Below are positions 31,653 to 39,042 of a stretch of 42,125 nucleotides of DNA, piece by piece. This DNA is from Basidiobolus meristosporus CBS 931.73 (taxonomy: Eukaryota > Basidiobolomycota > Basidiobolomycetes > Basidiobolales > Basidiobolaceae). Within the stretch, counting starts at the first letter, position 1. Every line of letters begins with the position of its first letter. The notes beneath the pieces are model-generated. The model was not told the DNA's origin and did not search any database. It saw nothing but the letters and a program-made list of their open reading frames with translations. The stretch covers positions 1 to 42,125 of the forward strand of contig MCFE01000722.1 of NCBI GenBank assembly GCA_002104905.1, given 5' to 3'. A program made the position numbers and the translations under genes.

Positions 31653-33122
31653 CTACAATTTCAAGCCCTTTGCCACCCGCTCTCCGAACTCAGCATTCGC
31701 CTTGCGGAAGATCTCTAGTTGACGCTTCTGAATAGCTGGTTTCGCATTCTTCAAGTGGCCAACAATGTTGCTGACCAATCGGGCCTTCCCATCGTCGGAC
31801 TGCACTTGGTACAACCCGCCCGCCTGCACGTAGTCGTCATCTACGGCTGGTACTACAAATCGATCAACGGCTCCGTGGACTTTGTCCTTGTTGTTGGTCA
31901 CTGGATATGATTTCCCATGAATATGAAGCTGCTTTGGAGTTCCTTCGAAGATACTGTTTGGCTCGTAGTTGGGTGCGTCGCCAAAGTTGCCGTTGACAGT
32001 CATGAAGCCATCACGTTGGTGATGGAAGACGGGGCATCGGGGTTGATTGATGGGGATCTGAGTGAAATTAGAACCTAAGCGATACCGATGGGCGTCCGGA
32101 TAGGCGAAGAGACGCCCCTGCAACATTTTGTCGACGGATGGCTCGATCCCAGGGACCATGTTGGAGGGCGAGAATGCCGCTTGTTCGGTATCGGCAAAAT
32201 AGTTGTCCGGGTTCTTGTTCAACACCATCTTACCCACCTCTTGAAGTGGGAAGTCTTTATGGGGCCACACTTTGGTCACATCGAATGGGTCCCAGCGATA
32301 GCTGGCTGCTTGTTCCGGCTCCATCACCTGCAGGTGAACTGTCCACGACGGGAAGTCGCCTTTCTCAATTGCTTGGAACAAGTCCTCCGTTCCGTAATCG
32401 GGGTTCTCCCCTGACATTTTGACCGCCTCCTCATCAGTAAAGTTTTGAATGCCCTGATCGGTTTTGAAGTGCCATTTGACATACTTGAATTCCCCTTGGC
32501 CATTGACTAGCTTCAGAGTATGCCCGTAGTAGCCGTTCATGTGACGGAAGCCTTTCGGAGTACCGCGGTCGGAAAACAGGATCATCACTTGGTGGATCGA
32601 CTCGGGCGTTAAGCTCAAGAAGTCCCAAAACGCGTCGGGATCCTTCAGATGGGTTTTAGGGTTGCGCTTTTGTGTATGAATGAAGTCGGGGAATTTGATG
32701 GGGTCGCGAATGAAAAAGATTGGAGTGTTGTTGCCAACCATATCCCAGTTGCCCTCTTCTGTATAGAATTTGACCGCAAAGCCGCGTGGGTCGCGTGCCG
32801 AGTCTGAGGATCCACTCTCTCCGCCAACTGTCGAGAACCGAGTAAATACAGGTGTGCGCTTCCCAACCTTGGAAAGGAACTTGGCTTTGGTAAGGTGCGA
32901 AACATCCTTTGTCACCTCGAAGTAACCGTGGGCCCCCGCGCCTTTTGCATGGACAACACGCTCGGGGATCCGCTCACGATTGAAATGAGCCAGCTTGTCG
33001 ATGTAATGGAAATCCTGGATGACCACTGGTCCTTTCTCACCAGCAGTCATCGTGTGCTGATTATCATCAACGGGGTTACCGTTGGAGGTGGTCATGTTTG
33101 GCTCTGGGTTGTACTGGGTCAT
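31653..33122 (-). CDS. CAT: Catalase, small-subunit heme (clade 3-like) type
   Basis: 489 residues in one exon, the usual small-subunit size of about 480-510. Catalytic His lies in [16 protein letters not shown], the distal Asn in [15 protein letters not shown], and the proximal heme Tyr in [14 protein letters not shown]. It breaks down hydrogen peroxide to water and oxygen. The ATG at 33122 is chosen; an apparent longer frame begins with TTG. A TATA-like TATAA at 33158-33162 lies only about 36 bp upstream, so the leader would be very short, and the second Met at 33095 (residue 10) could be used. The C-terminus LKL resembles a weak PTS1 peroxisomal signal, not the canonical SKL. Downstream, 31343-31652 is a 310-bp gap with nothing I can identify. 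Confidence 0.96.
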   Translation of the reverse strand: MTQYNPEPNMTTSNGNPVDDNQHTMTAGEKGPVVIQDFHYIDKLAHFNRERIPERVVHAKGAGAHGYFEVTKDVSHLTKAKFLSKVGKRTPVFTRFSTVGGESGSSDSARDPRGFAVKFYTEEGNWDMVGNNTPIFFIRDPIKFPDFIHTQKRNPKTHLKDPDAFWDFLSLTPESIHQVMILFSDRGTPKGFRHMNGYYGHTLKLVNGQGEFKYVKWHFKTDQGIQNFTDEEAVKMSGENPDYGTEDLFQAIEKGDFPSWTVHLQVMEPEQAASYRWDPFDVTKVWPHKDFPLQEVGKMVLNKNPDNYFADTEQAAFSPSNMVPGIEPSVDKMLQGRLFAYPDAHRYRLGSNFTQIPINQPRCPVFHHQRDGFMTVNGNFGDAPNYEPNSIFEGTPKQLHIHGKSYPVTNNKDKVHGAVDRFVVPAVDDDYVQAGGLYQVQSDDGKARLVSNIVGHLKNAKPAIQKRQLEIFRKANAEFGERVAKGLKL

Positions 33123-33157
33123 TTTGAATGAGTAGCTACGGTATACCAAGCCCCACC

Positions 33158-33162
33158 TTATA
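33158..33162 (-). promoter_or_regulatory. Possible TATA box of catalase
   Basis: TATAA within gatataagg on the minus strand, 36 bp before the chosen ATG. It is close to the ATG, which leaves room for only a very short leader. It may be a chance match. Confidence 0.4.
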
Positions 33163-34301
33163 TCAATGTGTAAAGTGGTACGTCACCCATTCTGCCAGAG
33201 TTTTGCTAGGGCACTAAGCCTTACGCTAGTTAAACCCAACCTATCAGTCAACAAGCCACCGTCAGTTATTCCCAGTCACAAGGTATGTAAGCGTCCATTG
33301 GCCATGCGTATTAGTAAGCTCCCAAATAGCCATAGCTTTGCCCCTAATTAGCCGGGGAAAACAAACCTAGTCTTGGTCATCTACCACCTGCTTGATTAAT
33401 AGCCGTCCTGATCGTAATTAACTGCTGCCTACTTGATTAATGGCCGATACAGTCGTGATTAACTATTGTAGTCCGCTCCAATCAAAGCTCACTAAGCTTG
33501 AGTCGCTTAAATCCTCAGCACGCTGATCTCACCAACAGTTGGGTTAATTGTCAAGCCATCTAAACCACAATGCTTGTCTTGGCATCGGAAGGGATAGGGA
33601 TACTCGGCAGTTCTTGATCAACACTGTTGTGAAGATGACTCGGGGCCTTTCGGGATCGATTGCCAGAATGATCGTCTCATGCTAGTTTTTGTATAATAGA
33701 CAAGGCATGCCATTTTGTTTACACCAATGGCCAAGCCTTCCTTGGATAAGGGTGTGAAGTATTTAGCAATATATTGCAGATGCTTTCTCATTGGCTGCCT
33801 ACAGACGCTGTTGGATAATAATTTCTTCCACATCAAATTTGCTCAAGGCGATTGGAGGGAGGGATACTAACCATTATCAAGAGCATTTCAACAGAAGAAG
33901 ATCAGTTACAGCTCCTCTTTAGATCCAATCTATCACTTGTATTCAGCTATGGAGTAAATGTTAATTAAGATATACAAATTCAATCTTTTTTGGATTGAGG
34001 TTTAGTGTCAGTAACAAACAATTGGATGGTCTACTCCCATACAAACAGTACTGCTAGCACAGTGATTTTGAATTAATTGGCCATTGATGTATGCAGTGGC
34101 TCCTCTGTTAGCCACAGTAGCTCCATCTATAACTGGGGCCTAACAATTGTCTCAGCAATAGTAATGGTGGGTAGTGTATCAGATTCAAAGTCTGTGACCT
34201 TTCACCTCAATGGTTCCTAAGTTGCCATTGATTGATTCTCTAGCTTTTCTCTCACTTCTTGATCCTAGACACTCAATTTTCTCCTATGCTTGTGTACATT
34301 G
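33163..34301. other. Catalase upstream region and gene-poor DNA
   Basis: About 1.1 kb. At 33385-33466 two degenerate copies of a unit of about 41 bp lie in tandem (tgattaatagccg... and tgattaatggccg..., each ending gattaac or aattaac). Farther on, a minus-strand frame at about 34009-34137 has some coding character (44 codons) but no start or domain, so I do not call a gene. Confidence 0.5.
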
Positions 34302-34556
34302 TGTTGAAAAAATTTGTAATTGCACCTAAACACACTCCTAACTTGGTCACTTGGATCATTACCTACAAATTTTAGAGAATTCTGTGTAAATTCCTTGTTG
34401 GGATTTACTTGAAATGCTTTCACCCAAGCATGAGGTAGACAGAGCACAAAATTTTGTGAAGTTGTCCAAACAGCCCCAAAATCTGCAAATATGCTCTTGG
34501 GACCTTTCTTAACATAATACATTTATTTGCTTTGCCAAGATCACTTAAAGTATAAA
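34302..34556 (+). repeat. Truncated copia LTR (copy a)
   Basis: This is the first about 255 bp of the same LTR family as 36897-37244, in plus orientation. It starts TGTTGAAAAAATTTG and includes the shared stretches ccaaacagcccc and gggatttactt. It stops at its own TATA box, exactly where the opposite-oriented LTR b begins. This is the expected picture when a later element inserts into the box. Confidence 0.75.
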
Positions 34557-34905
34557 TGTTGCAAGAGTCTTGGAGATATTGCAAGTGATTGGGAGAACAA
34601 GTAGATTATGTGGTTTTCACTTAATGATTTACTGAATGTAAAAGTAGTGTTTATGCTTTTACATGGTCTTTACATAACAAACATGCAAAGTAATTTTAGG
34701 AAGATCCCAAGAACATGTGTGCAAAGCTTAGAGCTGTTTGGACAACTTATCTAATTCTCATTTTCTGGGAACCTGATATTTTGGTGAAAATATTCCAAGT
34801 AAATCCCAACAAGGATTTTGGTAAGTATTCTCAAGGATTTGAAGGTAATGATCTAAGTGACTAAGTTAGGTGAATATTTAGGCGGAATTCCAGATTTTTA
34901 CACCA
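34557..34905 (-). repeat. 3' LTR of the second copia element (copy b)
   Basis: 349 bp on the minus strand, starting TGGTG after the purine tract and ending GCAACA. Reverse complement matches copy c along its whole length, including the end block ctccaagactctt. Its insertion point is the TATA box of copy a. Confidence 0.8.
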
Positions 34906-34925
34906 CCCCCACTCAGCTAAAGGTT

Positions 34926-36896
34926 CATACTGACTAGTCCTAATTTTGACCTAAGATATTCAAACTTGTCTCCAGCTAATAGTTTGGTGAATATGTCTGC
35001 AATCATTTCATCTGTAAGACTGTAAGCTAAGTTCACCAAGTCTATCTCTATAGCTTCACATATGAAATGGTGTCTAATATCTATGTGCTTAGTTCTAGCA
35101 TGAAAAGTTGCATTTCTACCTAATTGTATACATCCTTAATTATCTTGAAACAAAGTAATAGGCATTTTTTGACATTAGCCTAAATCTGTAAAAAGCTTTA
35201 TTAACACATTACTTTGTTTGTAGCTTCACATGCTGCCATATTCTCTGCCTCTGTGGCTGAAAGTGCTACAGTTGGTTGCTATCTTGGATTCCATGAAATT
35301 TCTCCTTGACAATAAAGAAAGCTATATCCTGAAGTGGATCTTCTGTCTTCCAAGTTTTGTCCCCAATCAGCATCAGAGTATCCCACAAGATCCTGTTCTG
35401 ATACCTTATAAGTGTATCTTAAGCAGACATCAGCAGTTCCTTTCAGATATCCAAAATCCACTTAACTGTTGCAATATGATCAGATCCACAGCTCTGATTA
35501 TGCCAGCTGACAACTCCCACTGAATAGGAGATATCTGGATGTGTTCCAAGCATGATATACATCAGACTGCCAACCATAGATTGATAAGGAAAGTCAGGGC
35601 TTTCAGATGGCACCAAGCTCTCTTGATTTGGTTGAGTATTGACCAATTTAAGGTTTGTCTCTATTGGGTTAGCTGCTGGTTTACAGTCTTCCATTTGACA
35701 CTTCTTTAGTATATCTTGAATATACTTGGATTGGCTTAGGGTGATAGTCTGGGTACTTCAGTCTATGGAGAACTTTATCCCTAAGTAGTAACTGAGTTCT
35801 CCTAGATTGGACATCTTGAACTCTTTAGATAGGCTGGATTTAGTCTCTTCCAATGCTGCCAGATTATTGGTAGCTATAATAATATCATCCATATATAGAG
35901 CTAATAGAACTGAATTTGCTCTATCAGGCTTATAGTATTTACTATAGTCAGCATTACTCCTTTTCAAACTCAAGGGCTCCAAATAAGAATCTATCTTGCA
36001 ATCCAGGCTTTTGGTGTTTATTTGAGACCATATAGAGATTTTTTGCAGCTTGCAGACCAAATGGGGGCTATCTTGATCAACAAACTCATCAAAACTGGTG
36101 CATATACATGGCCACCTCAAGTTCTTCATTCAAAAATGCAGTTTTTACATCCATTTGATGTATAAAAAGCTTATATATAGCTGTAATAGCCAATACCAAT
36201 CTGATGGAATTAAACTTGGCTACCAGTGCAAAGATTGCAGTATAGTCAAGTCCATTTGTTTGAGAATATCCTTTGGCCACAAGTCTTTCTTTGAGTCTTT
36301 CAATCTTACTATCAGCCTTATACTTTGTCTTAAAGACCCATTTGCATCCAATTGATTTTTGGCCAATTAGTAATTTGACCAAGTCCTAAGTTTGATTTTC
36401 CATCCGGGCCTGATATTCCTCAGTCATTGAAGATCTCCAAAACTTTGTCTGGGGGCTATTTAGGGCCACTTTTACAGTCTGGGGCTCATCAATATGGACT
36501 GAATAGGTGTAGGCTTAGTTTATATCCTCTTTGATATAGTGATTTGGGCTATTTCTGGTCTGGTTGGGTCTCCAGGCTTTTGATACTGGAATAATCACTT
36601 CTGGAATATTCCTGGGCACTGATACATGCTGAGCCATTGGTGTAGAGTCCTCTGGAGCAAAAATGTCTTCATTGTTTTGTTCTGATTCAATCCTGACAAT
36701 AGGTGGACTTGAGATCAGATTTTTGTCATCATCAAATGTCATTTTTTATAAAAATTTTACTTTTCATCAAACAACACATCCCTGGACTTGATTAGCTTCT
36801 TTGGTTTGGTATTGTAGAGTCTGTATGCTTTACTCTCATTGCAGTAGCCCAAGAATATGCATTTTACACTTTTTGGCTCAAATTTTGACTGATTTT
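34926..36896 (-). pseudogene. copia Pol remnant (integrase end, RT, RNase H)
   Basis: Segments, in order on the minus strand: integrase C-terminus 36757-36896 (SKFEPKSVKCIFLGYC, IKSRDVLFDEK); linker 36515-36742; RT 36089-36382 (GCKWVFKTKYKAD, QMDVKTAFLNEEL); frameshift; RT 35758-36129 with an intact YMDD (LALYMDDIIIATNN); 35443-35694 (PYQSMVGSLMYIMLG); RNase H 35279-35461 (GYSDADWGQNLEDRRSTSG), then ALSATEAENMAACEAT with stops at about 35170-35270, and the end ADIFTKLLAGDKFE near 34985. At least five stops or frame changes make it nonfunctional. Confidence 0.88.
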
Positions 36897-37244
36897 TGTT
36901 GTAAAAACTTAAAATTCCACCTAAATAATCACCTAACTTAGTCACTTAGATCATTATCTTCAAATTTTAGAGAATATTGAGCAAACTCCTTGTTAGGATT
37001 TACTTAGAATATTTTCTCCAAAATACCAGGTACCAAGAACATGAAAATTCTCAAAATTGTCCAAACAGCCCCAAACTTTGCACACATGTTCTCAGGACCT
37101 TGCTTAGCCTATTCTATGTGTTTGTAATGCCAAGATCATGTAAAAGTATAAATACTACTTTTACATTTAACAAATCATTAAGTGAAAACCACATAATCTA
37201 CTTCTCCTCCCATCACTTCCAATATCTCCAAGACTCTTACAACA
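36897..37244 (+). repeat. Complete solo-type LTR (copy c)
   Basis: 348 bp, TGTTGTAAAAAC...ACAACA, with TATAAATA at 37147-37154. It lies in plus orientation, opposite to the copia pol it abuts, so it is not that element's own 5' LTR. The flanks atttt (36892-36896) and atttc (37245-37249) could be a worn 5-bp target duplication, which would fit a solo LTR inserted in the integrase region. Confidence 0.78.
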
Positions 37245-37484
37245 ATTTCCAGGCAGTTTCTTGGATTTTGCTGTACACCCAGATATTCTGTAGATGTCCT
37301 GCACTAGGTCTGTATCCATATCATGCTTCAAGTGGAGCAGAATCACAAATTATTAGAGTTGTTCCATTGGATAGTGCCACATTGAGCCATGAGTGCCAAA
37401 TGATGCCACAGTGTGCCAGGGAGGCCAAATGAGCTTACACTTGGCCACAGAGTGTGAAACAAAGCTCTGCATTTTGATGCAAAG

Positions 37485-37957
37485 CTGCTCCTGTGTTTCA
37501 CTCATTGTGTTGGAGAAAATCCATTTTTTGACCTTTTTTTTAGGTCAATGTTGTGCAGGATGTGTAAGAGCACAAAAAGATTAAAGACATGCATCAGGTA
37601 CTCAATACCCATGGCACTCTAAATCTAGCTCCTGTGGCTTGTAGCATGTCACAAAAATGCATGGTACTATCTTGGTCCACTGGTACTATCTGGCACTGAA
37701 TTTAATTATTAGCCCTAAAGTAAGATCTATACAAAGCAATTTTAGTGCCAGATAGTACCAGTGGACCAAGTTAGTACCATGCATTTTTGTGACATGCTAC
37801 AAGCCACAGGAGCTAGATTCAGAGTGCCATGGGTATTGTATACCTGATGCATGTCTTCAGTTCTTCTGTGCTCCTACACATATGGCACAACATTGATCCA
37901 CAAAAAAACATCAAAAAATGATTTCTCCGACATCATAGGTGGAACACAGGGGCTGCT
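37485..37957. repeat. Foldback element with arms of about 213 bp
   Basis: The left arm (about 37485-37697) and right arm (about 37744-37957) are inverted copies with a 46-bp spacer. For example, ggtccactggtactatctgg on the left faces ccagatagtaccagtggacc on the right, and ctagctcctgtggcttgtag faces ctacaagccacaggagctag. Mismatches and small indels rise toward the outside. No coding content. It could be a MITE or foldback transposon. Its right arm ends at the TTAG of the first telomere-like junction. Confidence 0.85.
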
Positions 37958-37959
37958 TA

Positions 37960-38022
37960 GGGGGGGGGGATGATAATCACCACATGGTGAAATCTTTATT
38001 TAAATCTTAAATAAAGAAGCCA
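37960..38022 (-). repeat. Shared LINE 3' tail, inner copy
   Basis: Minus-strand reading: tggcttctttatt, then aaataaagatttcac, then ggtgatt, then the C-run. It aligns with 38983-39040 by eye in three blocks separated by small indels. A short inverted repeat (tcacca...tggtga) just before the C-run could form a hairpin. Confidence 0.78.
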
Positions 38023-38055
38023 AGTTTATATATGAATATTTGAGATGCAGTAAGC

Positions 38056-38913
38056 CTACAAGATAAACTTGGACTTTGCTGTATCCCAAATATCATGAAT
38101 ATCAAAGTCTAGAGGAGAATGTAGCAAAACTGCTTGTTCACTGTAGTATTTCTTGAGGAAGTTTATGACTTGAAGGGAAGGAGAGTTTTTCAACAAGCTG
38201 GTAAACCTTTTGAGGAGTTCTTTTTCCAGAGAGAATGGTACAAAGAGTGGAATGTCTAAATGATGTCTGAATATATGCTCTGAGGGCTCCCAGTCCAGCA
38301 TATTCTTGACTTCCTCTGCAAAATCTTCAACAATATCCTTGTCAAGAATAACTTCCAGGAGATCCCTGGCAATGTACTGAATGTTAATAATCTTAGGCAT
38401 ATGAATACCTAGGTCCTTGAGGTAGCTTCTTTGTTCTGAAATTGGGAGATAGCCAGCATTTCTGAAATAGCAAACAGCCCAATTGGCAGTGGGAGGAGTT
38501 TCAGGGCTGACAGGGAATCTTCTTCTGGCTTTAGGGTGCACTGGCTTAGTTGGCTGTCTTGTTCAAAGGGCTGCTGGCTTTGGATGAGCTTGAAGTGCTT
38601 GGGAGTATGCCTGAGTATGAATGGCAGGAGTAGCTGGTTGCTGACAGTGTTCAGATTGACTGGAAGAAGGGCTGGTTGAGGGGTTGCAAGGTAAGGAAGA
38701 AGCTGAAAGAGAAGTAGAGAGTGCTGGGTGAAGTTCAGAGAGAGTTTTCAAAAGAACCTGGATCTGAGATTTCCACATTGAGTTTTCAGCTTCAAGAAGA
38801 GAAACTCTTTGTTCAAGGTAAGAAGTCTGTAAAGAGTGAAAGTTGGGTAAAGATATGGAAGAAGTAGATAATAAGAAGAAAGGAGTAGTTGGGGTGGGAG
38901 GGTGGGAAAATAG
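38056..38913 (-). pseudogene. LINE ORF1-like protein with one in-frame TGA
   Basis: The frame is open from 38913, first ATG at 38778. Before and around that ATG is a heptad-like stretch (YLEQRVSLLEAENSMWKSQ) that suggests a coiled coil. A Ser/Pro-rich stretch follows, interrupted by TGA at 38563-38565. The same frame then continues with a basic patch (HPKARRRFP) and a C-terminal domain (WAVCYFRNAGYLPISEQRSY, IQYIARDLLEVILDKDIVED), the kind of RNA-binding fold seen in fungal LINE ORF1 proteins. It ends at 38056. Upstream the frame has no ATG, so the N-terminus is probably lost. The assignment rests on layout and neighbourhood, not on a database match. Confidence 0.65.
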
Positions 38914-38982
38914 TTAAGAAGAAAAGAGAGGAAAGATCTGAAATTGAAAATCTCAGAATTTATAGATGGATTTAGGGTAGGA

Positions 38983-39040
38983 GGGGGGAGACAGTCACCA
39001 ATAGATGAAATCTTTATTTCAGTTGTAACAAAGAAGCCAG
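38983..39040 (-). repeat. Shared LINE 3' tail, outer copy
   Basis: Minus-strand reading: ctggcttctttgtt, then gaaataaagatttcatc, then ggtgact, then the C-run. It is the counterpart of 37960-38022 and directly follows the end of the ORF2 frame at 39043. Confidence 0.78.
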
Positions 39041-39042
39041 TG

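Larger units (their letters stand above)
34557..36896 (-). mobile_element. Second copia element, minus strand, truncated at its 5' side
   Basis: A 3' LTR (34557-34905), a G-rich purine tract before it (gagtggggg, about 34906-34914) and decayed pol read on the minus strand. The integrase part stops at the boundary of LTR c (36897); no further integrase or 5' LTR is found beyond it. It is a different, more decayed family from the element at 1-3616. Confidence 0.85.
37958..38971 (-). mobile_element. Subtelomeric LINE-type element P, ORF1-only
   Basis: About 1 kb, minus strand, 3' end facing inward. It carries one ORF1-like gene followed directly by a 3' UTR with an AATAAA signal and a C-run. 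The 3' end joins TTAGGG on the plus strand (37957-37962), which then continues into a run of ten G. The 5' end meets the TTAGGG (38972-38977) that closes the next element. No endonuclease or RT is present. Confidence 0.75.

Noticed and set aside
33618-33836. 72-codon minus-strand frame upstream of catalase
   Set aside because: No signal, domain or codon pattern; overlaps likely catalase promoter DNA.
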